Shown: positions 44,900 through 56,050 of the stretch, piece by piece
How positions within the stretch are numbered: the first letter of the stretch is position 1
Layout of the letters: every line of letters begins with the position of its first letter
Assembly (NCBI RefSeq): GCF_002999335.1
Contig: NW_020312369.1
Coordinates: 496,001 to 560,000, forward strand
Source: Cyclospora cayetanensis
Taxonomy: Eukaryota > Apicomplexa > Conoidasida > Eucoccidiorida > Eimeriidae
Direction: 5' to 3'
Length of the DNA stretch: 64,000 nucleotides
The notes under the pieces: model-generated
The model's database searches: none
What the model was told of the DNA's origin: nothing
What the model saw: the letters and a program-made list of their open reading frames with translations, nothing else
Translations under genes and position numbers: made by a program

Positions 44900-47800
44900 C
44901 GCGAAGGGAGGGGAGAAAGGAACAAAAAGATTCCACAATTAAACAACCCCCCAAACCCTTGGCTGCTGCGTCCACGCAGCTCGGGTGTGTATACTCAGGT
45001 ATATATACACCGCAAATTAAACAAAGGTGCTGGGGGCAACAAACACAAAGCCAAAACAAATCGTCATCCCATAACACAAGGCTTCCGTACTGTCCGTTTT
45101 GTACATGCCTTTGCCGTCCTGCATGCAAGTGCTGCCAGCGGCAGGTAAGCCCCAACCAGCGATAGCAATGTGCTCAGAACCTGCAGGGGCAGATCTTACG
45201 CACACTGTGCATTGAAGGAAAAATCCACTTTTTTCGTATGCCGTCTATATTTCTACGAATCACAGGGAGAAAAAAAGGCCACACAAGCTCAAAGAGATGC
45301 AGCAGCAGTGCGAAGGTTCGTGATGTGTGAGGGGCAATAGAAAGCTAGTGTTATGACACACGCAAATAGAACGGACTGTCTTCCTTCCCTCGAGGACACT
45401 TCCTCATATAGTAGCTGATGCCTCTTATACTCTCCCTAGCACTAGCACACAGCCCGGAGCACCAGTGTGCTCCAAGGGTCATACCAATAGGGTATGAACT
45501 TCTACACTCCCACTGGAACATTTCCAAGCATTACATGCGCTAAGATTGAGAAGGCCTTGAGGGCCTGTAGCTGGCAGGAGCTAGCTATCTGCCCCTCTGC
45601 GCCAGCGGCGCCCCAGGGTTCGCTTTTCGCAAAGTTGTTTGCGGCAGGACTGGTTTGGAGGTACAGCGGACAAGAGCTGAGCACACAGAGCAACAGCTAC
45701 CATAATCCTCGGCTCTCTATGGGTGTATCTAAAAATCAAACTCTCATATGGTAACACTTGCTGTGCGCAGCATGCCCCGTTGTAGATTCTGCAACTTTCC
45801 ATTCAAGGTCTCTGTCCGGGGACACTCAACTCCTGACTCACTTCAAACTTGACACGAAGTCGCATACGGTTTCTTTTTACAAATGATGAGATTTCTCCTT
45901 CTCCTACCCATGCCTCTTGAGCTTTGGACATGAGAGGAGCGGGGCAGCTCGGGGGCGCGTAGCTTCCTTCACTGAGCATTCCAAGCATTTCCAACAGCTT
46001 GCACATGGCAACCAGAGCACAACCAGATAGCATTTGGTCTTGTTGTATCGCGCTAGAAGATCCTTGCAGCAAATAAAGTATACGAACAGCTCAACCAGAT
46101 GGTCATTTCTTTCCTAATGCCTAGCTAAGTATAACTGGTGAACGAGAGCACCAAAGTGTAGTTTATCCCGCTGCAGCCTGCGCTCCCTAGCAGATCGGTG
46201 ACTACGGTTTGGGGCGTTCTCCCGAATACACCTACAGTAGATACATCCAATGTCAGAACACTTCCTCCGCTCTCACCTCCTCCGTCCGAGGCGCTCCCTC
46301 AACAGCCACTCTTCGCTCGATCTCTTGCTCCGTCCCTATCTTGTGCGCTGCTGGCTCATTCAGATGAGAACAAGACGACAGGGTTCCCCGCGTTGCCTAT
46401 CATTCTGAGATAACACTGCTAAGAGCAGCTCCCAGGCGATTGCCCTCCCAAGAAGACTAGTCGGCATTAAACTAACGGATTGGGGGTTTTTCCGCACTAT
46501 GACTATGTGACCCTCGTCAAACTCTCACGAGATACCCGAGCATGCGTTGCCGCTTGTTTGCCAGGGTGCGTGTATGAGAACTGTGGGTCTTGCTGCTGTT
46601 CTGGATGTCTATCACTTTGTTCACTCACAATGTGGCCTCGCGTGTCGCCTCACAAAAAGGGGCCGTGCATTCCTCTGCTCTACCAATCGCGGAACCCCGT
46701 CGTTCATGCCTGGATATGCCCCTTCCCTCAAGTCACCCTGCACCAGTATAAGACATTTCGCCTAAGAGAGCGTCCTACACTCCATCAGACGACCTCGATT
46801 CCCCTTCCTGCGGCAGCTTTCAGAAGTTTTCCAGCCCAGAGCGCAGCCGTGGACTACTAGTCAGGCGATCTACATTAAAGAGGGCCGCTCTTATGGGTCA
46901 GGGACAAGTGCATCTGCAGAGGATTCAGCCTCAGCACTTGTTGATTTAAAGAAGCTTTTCGGCTGTACGGAGAGAGGGGTTTACAACGCAGCTCGCAACC
47001 TGTCCCCGACTGGCCCCTCCAAAAAGACACTAAGCGCGCGTTGATCTGCACAGCGGGCTGAGCTATGTACTTTGGTAGTCTCAGCTCAACTAGCTACATG
47101 TTAGGAGATGAGGAAAGAATGGGGGATGGCTTGGTTTGACTCGTCGCTTATCTCGTTCATTGCAGAGCAGTGTCAGGTCCATACACCAAGATGCAAGATT
47201 GTGTACACGCGCATTATACGTTGCCATGTGCAACTGACTGTGTATCCTTGGAATTTGTAGAACGCAGCTACGGGCACCCTAGCTGTTCGTACACCCTGTA
47301 ACGTCGAAACCCTGTTGGCCACAGGCAGGGCAAAGAGAAATATCTTTGAGAAGACCACTTCGCGACTTTCTATGAATTTTGTGAGGGTCTAGAGTTACAG
47401 ATTTCCCAACAGAGACGTCAGATGCAGCAATACAGAGGCCTTTCCTCTTGCTTCCCCCTGTCACCCCCACCCGTTCCCCTTTGCCTCTCTCTGAGTGGCG
47501 CTGTCTCCCCGTGAGCTCCGGATGGCGTGGGGCCGCGTACGTTGCGCAGCTGTGTCGGTTCTTCTCAGATGCATCTGTAGCAGCACTTTCTAGAGGTCGC
47601 CTGCACTGGTTGATGGCGGTTCAGAGACCCTCCGTCGGATCTCTTGTCGCACACTTGTTCCCTCCCTACCCACCCCCTCCGCTTCATGGGCAGCGACAAA
47701 GACCGACTCGGCCCGCCTCCACCCCTCCCTACACCCTACTCAACAAGGTCCAGGGCACCAAGCAGCAGGCAATCACAGCACGCTCCGTCTCAAATCAAGC

Positions 47801-48264
47801 GTCGAGCGGCTTGATTTTACTGCCACAGGATTTTAAAAACGGCCACCGGGCAAAGGCGGCACACGCACCCGAAGGCGTCTCATTTAGGGAGGCGCTCGGC
47901 AGCAAAAAGTATCGGAATGAAGATGCGCCACATGGCGACAAGCTGTTGTTGACACCGCAGACAAGGCATTTGAGAGCGAATGCACCCGCAAGTGGGACAC
48001 GCGGCAGCAGTGCATGCAACTGCAGAACGGCAAAGCCAACGCCGGAGGGAGAGAAACGCCGATCAAACGTGACGAGGGCGTTGCAGTAGACGCGCAGAGC
48101 CCCACAGGCATCAGGAGATAGAGGTCTCGGCAAATAACGGCCGTCCCATTGAGACAGTGTTTCTCAAAAGCGAGAGCAAGAGAGAGCGAGAGCAAGAGAG
48201 ACAGAGAGAGCAAGAGCACAAGACAGACACAGGCAGACACGCAGGGCCCTGCGTCGCTAAGCAC
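44900..48264. other. Intergenic region between EF-Tu and MQO
   Basis: Upstream of MQO and downstream of EF-Tu, both on the minus strand. No gene recognised with confidence. The longest open frame is 47448-48089 (+, 213 codons, Pro/Arg/Ala-rich), which has no motif and may be compositional. A forward dispersed-repeat copy lies at about 45890-46020. A (GAGAGC/GAGCAA)n tract lies at 48160-48235. Confidence 0.5.
45890..46020 (+). repeat. Dispersed repeat, forward copy B
   Basis: TTGGACATGAGAGGAGCGGG, GGGCGCGTAGCTTCCTTCAC and TGAGCATTCCAAGCATTTCC...TTGCACATGGC align with 53020-53095 and 57955-58005. Moderate similarity by eye. Confidence 0.55.
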
Positions 48265-51200
48265 TCAGCTGATGGGCCTTGTAACAAGGCCCGAAGCAAC
48301 GGTCTTGCCGCCCTCCCTTAGAGCAAAGCGAAGGCCTTCCTGAAGCGCCACGGGGTGCAAGAGCTCAACCTCCACTTGCACACTGTCTCCTGGCATTGCC
48401 TGCGCAGAACCACAAGAGACGGCGGGGTAGCGGGAGCCATATGCACCGAAGGGACGCAACGGGCTTTCACAGGGCTTACTCTCCATCACATCGGAACGGC
48501 AAGCTGAAGAGGCATGCAGGCCCCTTTTCATACGCCTTTCAAGGCAGCCAGGCTCCCAGACTCTCTGTCTGTCTGTCTGTGCGTCTGTCTGTCTGTGTGT
48601 CTGTCTCTCTCTCTGCGCGCCCCTCCCCCCTTTTTCCTTGATGCAGACTCTCAGGCGTTCCCTGCCATTTGTCGCGCCTCACCATATCCTTCCCTTCGGG
48701 AAGGGTAATCGTGCAGGCCATATCGCCTGTCCGAATGAAGGCGTGTGGTTTATAGTATGAAAAGAAAGGCTTCTTCCGGCCCCCCTCATCCTCCTTCAAG
48801 ACGTAGATATCCGCAGAAAATTTCTTGTACGTCTTCAAGTATCCAGGCGCACCAACAACCATTCCCCGCTTTATATCATCCCGCTTCACACCCTTCACAA
48901 GGGCCCCAACCTGTACACCAAGAGAGAACAAACCACTGGCATGCAGACTGACGCGCTCTCTCGTCCTTAGCCGGCTGCTGCCCGCAATACATAGCGGTCC
49001 TTCCTTTAAGCCAAACCGACAGATAACAAGGGGTGCTCTGCAAAACACTACCACACTTCGGCACCTTATTACCCAAACTCCTCTCAAATTCATTCCCCCA
49101 AATATCCCTTTCTCTCTTCCTATGCGTCTGCATCTATCTCCAACTCTATTTGTCTCCAACTCTATCTATCTCCATCTCTATCTATCTCCATCTCTATCTA
49201 TCTCCATCTCTATCTATCTCCATCTCTAGCCTCTCTCTATCTATCTCTATCTCTCTTCCTCTAGCTCAAAGTGCACGCCCCTACCAAATGCTCCTCGATC
49301 ATCACAACACGCCTTTCGACAATCCGGTGGTGTTTCTCTTTTCTGCCTACCTGATCGCCGGCCCGAGCCTCATCGAGAGTCTTTTTAAACATCTCCAGCG
49401 CTGCGATCTGCGCCTTAATCGGCTTCTCCCGCACGCCAACAATCTCTACAGCCTCCCCCCCCTTTAAAGTTCCCTGCTCGATGCGACCTGTCAACACAGT
49501 GCCTTTTCCTGCGGAGAAAGACGCCGCAGACAGCTCCGCCAACAGCGTGTGAAGAAACTCAGGAGAATCAAAAGCCGCCGCAAAGTCTCGGGCAAGACAC
49601 ACGGTGCACCAGAGGCAGACGCGATGCAAGAAGCACACGCGCTAGCTCACCAGGAATCGAAAGCACTTGCTCGACAGGAAGAATAAGCGGCAGGTCAGCC
49701 TTTCTCTCAGGCTCCGGTATGAACGCGTCACACGCCTGCATGCAGAAGAGGGAGAAAGGCCCCAAGGATCGGAAAATTCATCACGCACACCACGAGACAG
49801 ACACTCCAGACTTAGAGCCAGCAATTCCAAAAGACACCATCCACACATGCTTCCATGAATATATATACGTATACATACATATATATACACAAACAAATAT
49901 ATGTGTATGCACACATGTACACATATATAGATAATATAGCGAGAGACAGCTACAGAGAGCGTGTATGGTTCCCTGCACCTCCACGTTGATATTTATAGAG
50001 AGAGAGACAAACTAGCTAGCTAGCTAGCTAGCTAGCTAGCACACACACACCTCCATGAGCTTCAAGACAGAGTCAACGCCGTATTCTCCTCCTTCACCAT
50101 TTAGGGCCTTCAGGGCAGACCCTCTGATGAAGGGCGTGTCATCTCCTGGAAACTCGTAAAAGGATAGCAGCTCTCGCACCTCCATTTCCACCAGGTCCAC
50201 CAACTCCATATCTTCCGCCATATCCATCTTGTTCAAATACACAACGAGCCGCGGGACGCCTACCTGGTGGTAACACAACACGACGCAGACTGGCACCGAG
50301 CACATGGCAGCAACACGCTGCTCGCCTCTTTAACGGGCGAGGCCTGTTAGCTAGCTAGCTAGCTAGTCAGCCATGCCGCTCTCGTCAACGGCTTGGCTGT
50401 AACGGGCAAAAGAGGGAAGTCGTGAGGCAAAGAAGCTCTTCGTGGAAGGCCATGCGCGTTGGTGCCCTCCCACACCGCATTGCCGATTTGTATGGCGCGC
50501 CCCTTTCTGGGCCTGGCGTCCGGCCTCTTCAGAGTTAAAGCCCCATCGTAACATGCATGCGTTTCTCGATATCATATAAACGCGCATGCATCCACCACGT
50601 GTCAAACACCCAACGGGGCGCCTGCCTGGCGCGCTGCCTTCTTTGCACAAAGGCATCTGGCATTGGTAAATCATAAAAAGGCCTCACAGTGCCCTAGCAC
50701 TGTGAGGCCTTTTTTTCTATCCATCTATATATATATATATATCTGTCTCTCTCTTTCTCTGTCTCTCTTTCTCAGCTTCTCTCTCTCTCTTTTTCTATCT
50801 GTATCTCTCTCTGTCTCTTCCTCTCTCTTTCTGTGCGCATACATACCTGTTTAGACAGGAGAATGTGCTCCCGTGTTTGCGGCATGGGGCCATCGTATGC
50901 CGAGACGACCAGGATTGCACCATCCATCTGTGCAGCTCCTGTGATCATATTCTTCACGTAATCGGCGTGCCCTGGGCAGTCCACATGGCCGTAGTGTCGG
51001 TTGGCTGTCTCATACTCGACGTGCGTTGCGTTGATGGTGATGCCTCTCTTCTGTTCTTCGGGGCTTTTATCGATTTCGGCGTATGACTTGAACTCGGTTT
51101 TTCCCCGTGTCGAAAGGACTTTGGTGATAGCCGCGGTCAGCGTGGTTTTCCCGTGGTCTACATGCCCAATGGTTCCAATGTTCATGTGCGGCTTGTTTCG

Positions 51201-51509
51201 CTCGAAAACACCGACTGCGAAGCCGCGGGTGGGCCCCCTGCAAGCGGGGCTCCCAGCGGGCGAGGCACTGCGCTGCAGAAGGTCAACTCTGCTGCCAGCC
51301 CGTCCCGACGAGGAGAAGGCGGACAGCACGGAGAGGAGAGGGGCGAAAAGGGGGGGGCTCGTTGGCTGCGAGAACGGCGCCTTGGTAGATGCGCAGGGAG
51401 AAGCGCGAGGGGGGGCCCAGAGGGCCCCCCGACGTACAGCCGCCGCGACTGAGGGGCCCCGCTGCAGTCGGAAGGCCGGCGCGGTCAATTTGACCGCGGG
51501 AACAGCCAT
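48265..51509 (-). CDS. Organellar elongation factor Tu (probably mitochondrial)
   Basis: GTPase that brings aminoacyl-tRNA to the ribosome. Six exons read downward: 51509-50847, 50263-50051, 49735-49651, 49508-49351, 48910-48683, 48399-48265. They sum to 1482 nt, 493 residues. About 100 N-terminal residues precede the mature start; they are rich in Arg, Ala, Ser and Pro without a hydrophobic signal peptide. This favours the mitochondrion over the apicoplast, whose EF-Tu is normally encoded in the plastid itself. GTPase motifs: GHVDHGKT (115-122), GITIN, DCPGH (177-181), NKMD (232-235) and GSALKAL. Domain 2 shows [13 protein letters not shown] (rebuilt across intron 3) and domain 3 shows [12 protein letters not shown] and MPGDSV. 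The frame is open upstream to an ATG at 51773, which would add 88 residues; the ATG at 51509 is the simpler choice. Intron 1 holds an 18-bp perfect hairpin; intron 2 begins inside a GT repeat. Confidence 0.95.
48563..48615. repeat. CTGT microsatellite in EF-Tu last intron
   Basis: (CTGT)n changing into CTCT, in the intron between exons 48910-48683 and 48399-48265. Confidence 0.85.
49125..49262. repeat. CTATCTCCATCT tandem repeat in EF-Tu intron 4
   Basis: About ten units of CTATCTCCAT/CTCTAT, pyrimidine-rich on the plus strand, between exons 49508-49351 and 48910-48683. Confidence 0.85.
49855..50050. repeat. Compound microsatellite in EF-Tu intron 2
   Basis: ATAC/ATAT units (49855-49940), then (CTAG)n as GCTAGCTAGC from 50012 to 50040, then (AC)5 at 50041-50050 abutting the exon. 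On the coding strand the intron therefore starts GTGTGTGTGT, so the donor GT is the first unit of a dinucleotide repeat. Confidence 0.9.
50677..50716. repeat. Perfect 18-bp hairpin with 4-base loop in EF-Tu intron 1
   Basis: Arms 50677-50694 (AAAAAGGCCTCACAGTGC) and 50699-50716 are exact reverse complements around CCTA. The right arm runs into T7. In a bacterium it would read as a terminator; here it sits inside a eukaryotic intron. A CT-rich microsatellite (50725-50840) follows. Confidence 0.95.
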
Positions 51510-53929
51510 GATGGCACTGGAAGGCTGGACGTACACTAGGGTTGAAGGGGGGAGGGGAGCGGTGTCGGTCGGCGGGCGAAGATTCCTGCACGCCGCCAAC
51601 AGGGCGCTACGAGGAGAGGCGCAGAAAATCAGTTTCACCGAAATAAAAAGCGGGGAAGGAGGGAAAAAGGAAGAATAACGCCGGAGGAGGCGGATTCCTG
51701 TGGAGGGCCCATCGTGTCGGATCGTGCATGCAGCAGCCACAACAGCCCCGAAGCCGCCATGATCTGTATGCATAATAACACTACAGAGATGGAACTACTA
51801 GAGGGTGTGCCGTGCTTGCACGCAGTTCATGCAGGCGTGGAAGGGGGGTCGGGGGGGGAGGGCCGCAACTCGCATTTCAATTCGCCAGGCTGCTGTGGAA
51901 TTCTCTGAAGCACATGCTTCTTATAGCCCATCTTCGATGCGTGCATGGGTCGATTCCGAGAGGTTGCTCAGACTCGGGCAGAAGGGCACTGTCAACACCA
52001 AAAACAACTCCCAATAAAGCAGCTCTCCCCAGAAAATGGTCGCTTGGAATGGCACGATTCTTGTTCTCTTGCGCGTTCTGTGGCTATCTATGGCTTGCAG
52101 AAACGTATGCCCGAACGCTCCCCAGTAAACACCAGCGCTCCAGAGAGTCTAAGAAACACCACGTATTTTTTATGCATTAGCATTTTCACGAGCTTCAGAG
52201 GAGATCGCCTACTAATTTTTGCGGGGTGTGGCCATACAAGATTGTATTAGTGGCGGGCCAAAAGCCACATTTAAAGGTGCTTTCTGCTGCACCAGCTATA
52301 CGAAGATAGGAATGTGTTGGCGATACTTATTTCTAGTTCAAATTTATGTATACTCAAACCCTTAGTTGTGGAGTAGTGTTTGTTAGGACAGTGTTGCAGT
52401 GCGAATTAACAATCCGTGCCAATGCATGAAAGCGTTCTACTGTGCGCAAGTTGGTGCAAGCGCAGCTTCTCCTCATTTAGGAAGAGCAACGGCTAAACGC
52501 CCAAGTAGAATATCTCACGGGCCTCACCTCGTAGTCTACCTTGCGGGTTGTTTTACTGTGGGCTGTCCCCGTGGGTGCACATCGTCGTGCGGAGGGAAAA
52601 AGGAACACCTGATTACGCACTTCTCTCCATCATATTCTTTTCCCTTGTAGGTTGGTTGGGAAATACAGACTCCACGGATGTATCAAGGATAAGTGCTTTA
52701 GTGCTGGCTGTCCGTAAACAAATGCTTCTGAAGCTGTGCAAAGGTTGGCTCCTTCTACTACCCCATTTGACTTCACTAAATAGTTCGTAAACAAATGAAT
52801 AGTATTTTATTCGGCTTTAAATATGCATACGACTCTTGTTGCAGGGTGGTGAAGCAGGTCAGCCACACACAAGCACTTTCTATCGGACGTTATATTGACA
52901 GCGATGTAACGGTTCATCAAAGGTCTTCCTAGAATGATGCTTAACTCCAGACTCGGTACAAACTTGATAAAAGTGATTGAGCTTTAAAAAGCTCCCTTCT
53001 TCGTCTGCCCTCGCCCCTGTGAGTTCTGGACGAGAAGGGAGAGACACAGCCAGGATGCGCGTAGCTACACCCTTTAAACGCTCCAAGCGTTCGCAGCTAC
53101 GTATATGTAGCGTCTGGAGGCCAAGCACGCTAGGGTGAAATTCGTTGTGGCAAGGCAGGAGTATTCTGCAATAAATAGAATATACAAACAGACAAACCAC
53201 GTCAATATTTACTGGTTCGCAGGAAGGTATAAATAGAGCAATCGAAAGTAAACAAGTGTAGCTTGGCCTGGTACATATTCCTCTTGCCATTTTAAGACCT
53301 GCGCCCTTGTGCTCCCCACCTCTCCCTAAAGGGGAACGGCATACAGGATAGCCAAAACGGCCCTGCACTAGCACCGCTTCACAGAACACAGAAATGCGGA
53401 AATCAGGCGCATCAAGAAACTAAATTCGTGCAGTGACCAGTGAAGAGAGACAGGCAAAAAACAAGGAGACATACACCAACTACAGAGGAGCGAAAGACCA
53501 AGCCAACACGATCATAATGACGCGATGGATCCCTGTGGTCGATATGCGGAAATGTGTAGACCTCCTGCTACGAAAGAAGAGACACTAGTTCAACAGCACC
53601 TCCCCTCCAAAGAGCACGTCGGTATAAAAGTACAGTGGGTGCATGCAGAAGCTGATTTTAATACCCCAGAACAGCTATGAAGAACAATGTAGGTAAAAGA
53701 TACCGAGAGTACCTGCACAACATAAATCTGAGTGTAAAGAACACTTGAAAAATTATACCCCACAACGTTTTAGGCGGTGCCCATAAATGAAGGTAGCCAT
53801 TTCAGGCAAGACATAAGCTGGGGAAGGATAATTACCGAGAAACGTGAGGAATACCCGTCCGTGGCGACTAGTAGTGCCAGACAAACCGAGCCGCATATTC
53901 TCCCGAAGGCAACCAAGTCTGCCACTTCT
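51510..53929. other. Gene-free tract upstream of EF-Tu
   Basis: The first 300 bp are probably the EF-Tu promoter and 5' UTR. Beyond that no gene was recognised. A forward dispersed-repeat copy lies at about 52905-53130, on the 3' side of the minus-strand retroelement copy 2. Confidence 0.5.
52905..53130 (+). repeat. Dispersed repeat, forward copy C
   Basis: It matches 32401-32590 over about 190 bp, and its end (CTACACCCTTTAAACGCTCC, AAGCGTTCGCAGC) matches 57950-57985 (ATACACCCTAAGTAAGCACTCC, GAGCATTCGCTGA). It lies about 0.8 kb beyond the chromodomain end of copy 2, in direct orientation to 57870-58010, and is therefore a candidate 3' LTR fragment. Confidence 0.6.
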
Positions 53930-56050
53930 CCTCAGTCAACTGACACTAGCGCTCTCTACCCATGTTTCTACAAACTCCTGTCCATTGTGTCCTCGGCGCG
54001 CTGGGTTTTACAATGCAGTATCCTGACCGCATCCTATGCATCCTTCCCCTCCACGTGGGTCACATGCCTGCGCGGCAAAGTTCTTGCATAGCTTGGTCAG
54101 CTTTGAAATTTCTCTAGACGGTCGTGATTTATAGGTCTGTGGCACGTCCAGCCATCGGGGAATTCGACACGGAATGGAATAGCATTGACTTGTGAGACAA
54201 ACAGAAATGCTCCTAGCCACCTAGCAGCAAACGCCTTCACATGGCCACATTCTGGTGCAATTTGTAAAGCCTTCCGATTCACAGGAACGAATGTTTGGGC
54301 TAGATTCACATAGCCGACCCCCGTTTTTCGTAAATCCGTGCTGGTCTCTCTTGAGCTCTACGCATACACTCGCTCGCCTCAGTCAGCTGCTCTCCAAATT
54401 TCTTTCCTGATGGGCGTAACTGCTAATGCCAGATCACCAGATACATGCTCTTCTACGCGAATGGCCCTTTTGTGCAACAAGAGATGCAGGAGAGCAACGC
54501 GTAGCCGAATTTACTAGAGTACAATAAGTTCATTTGACCTACGGAAGTAAATGAAGCCAAACAATCAGATATTTGTGGGTACTAGTACTAAAACTAGCCC
54601 AGGAGAATAAAGTTGCTTTTTTTCTGCCCAGCTGCCTCGGTGTTTCGCAGAGATCTCCGACTATGGGCTGTGTGTAGACAAGTCATACAGGACCGCCAAA
54701 AGGATCCAACGAACTTCGAATCCCTATCGGGGAAGATACCCTACGAAAATCCGTGGAGCTTTCAAGCTTAGGAAAATAATAGTTGAGACACCTCCTGATT
54801 CGTGACAGTTGGAGCAAGGGATGAAATAGGCACATCCGCTGAGTCTGTCGACAACAACGAATGAGCTGTTCTGACCCTTGACACCCCGCAGTCAGACAAA
54901 AGAACTACATAGTCAGGACGCTCATTACCTTTGACAATTCGATTGCTTTGCAAATGGCCGGACTTTGCAGAACTACACGGCGTCAGTTGCTGAAAATGTG
55001 GGCATGACAATGCAGAATGCGCGGGCGCGAGACGCGTCCCAGATTAGCGGTACAATATTTTTCACTGTTGTGCGACTATAACCTTGGCCAGGAAGAGCAT
55101 GATCGTGAGCAACGCAGCACTGCACAACAAAGTCTGGATGTGCAGGGGACGGTATTCCCGCCGATAATGTGGCAGCGCAAGTATTGGAGAAGCTGCAGGA
55201 CGGCTGAATAGCGTCCTTCCTGCGGCATGAGCGTTCTCTGCACAGCGCATAAACTGCACGTTCCGATAAAAATCAGTCAAAGTAGCAGAGATTCGAGCAA
55301 ATATGCAAAAGAAACTTCGGCATAAAGACGCAAGCCCATAAAACTTCACAATGCCCTTGTGGTCTGATGAGGGTCAGCCATGGCTTCTTCCAATTTAGGC
55401 TGTTGCCAATCAATTCCCCCAGCCAAAAGACCAAATCTCGAAAGCGCTTATTTGTGAAAACCAAACAGATGCGTGCTTCAATATATCACTCCTTGATCCC
55501 GCAAACCGCTGAAGCTGTGCCGCAGGTGCTGGATGTGCTTGTGAACGCTTCGGGTAAAAACGAAGACATCAGCAGCAATACAACCTTTATTCGTAGGCCC
55601 GTAAAAGTCCAAATTAACTTTTCCGTGTAGCTTAGTTGAGACAGTACTAGTTTGAAACAAAGTACAGACATACTCGTTTGCGGGTGCGTCTGTGGAACGC
55701 TTATTTATTCCCTTCATCCTGGTGGAGACGGCTTTGTACGTGGCTATCAGTAAAGTAAAATGCCTACTAGAGTGCTTATATGTGCAGGTTGTCAAATAAA
55801 TCAACATAAGGCACCTTAACCTTCTATTTCGCAATGATTATGTTCGTGGGCTGAAGTGAGAGCACATGTGCCACCTCCAGTCCTTTCTCGACAATAAACC
55901 AGGTTGTGCCCAACGACGTTGGTAAAGTTCCTTGCTTTGCCTGTTTACAATGGATGATCTGCTTACCGCTCGATCTTCTCTTGATGCTCCGAGAAATTTC
56001 GTTACGGCAGAACATAGGTTGGGGCTGATCTAGGGGATAGTTCACCACGG
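53930..56050 (-). mobile_element. Decayed Ty3/chromovirus-type LTR retrotransposon, copy 2
   Basis: Pol fragments in order on the minus strand. About 55860-56050: RT beginning (KQIIHCKQ, TSLGTTWF). 55478-55660: RT palm end (ADVFVFTRSVHKHIQHLRHS, with the catalytic Y-x-D-D read as IAAD, so inactive). 55380-55440: RDLVFWLGELIG, the usual 'FLGHxIS' region. 55250-55390: the connection (KLEEAMADPHQTTRAL, then after a frameshift VKFYGLASLCRSFFCIFARI and SATLTDF). About 55120-55220: start of RNase H (SPILALPHYRREY). 54780-54860: integrase (TDSAD, CAYFIP, NQEVSQLL). 54110-54240: the GPY/F-type module (AARWLGAFLFVSQVNAIPF, RVEFPDGW). 53940-54000: chromodomain-like RRGHNGQEFVETWVESAS. Frameshifts and stops throughout. 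Confidence 0.82.
54097..54309 (-). pseudogene. GPY/F-like end of retroelement integrase, copy 2
   Basis: Open segment reading RWLGAFLFVSQVNAIPFRVE then FPDGWTCHRPINHDRLEKF. Ty3/chromoviral integrases end with 'RWxGPFxVxxxxxxxAYRLELPxxxxxHPVFHVSxL'. Position in the element (after the core, before the chromodomain) agrees. The segment is too short and too altered to work alone. Confidence 0.75.

Noticed and set aside
47448..48089. 213-codon plus-strand open frame as a gene
   Set aside because: No motif, Pro/Arg/Ala-biased, and similar open frames exist on the opposite strand. It is kept only as a mention in the intergenic entry.
50677..50720. Bacterial-type terminator
   Set aside because: The hairpin plus T-run fits in form, but the host is eukaryotic and the site lies inside an intron.
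48265..51509. Apicoplast or bacterial contaminant tufA
   Set aside because: The gene has spliceosomal introns and a long presequence, so it is nuclear. A contaminant would be intronless.
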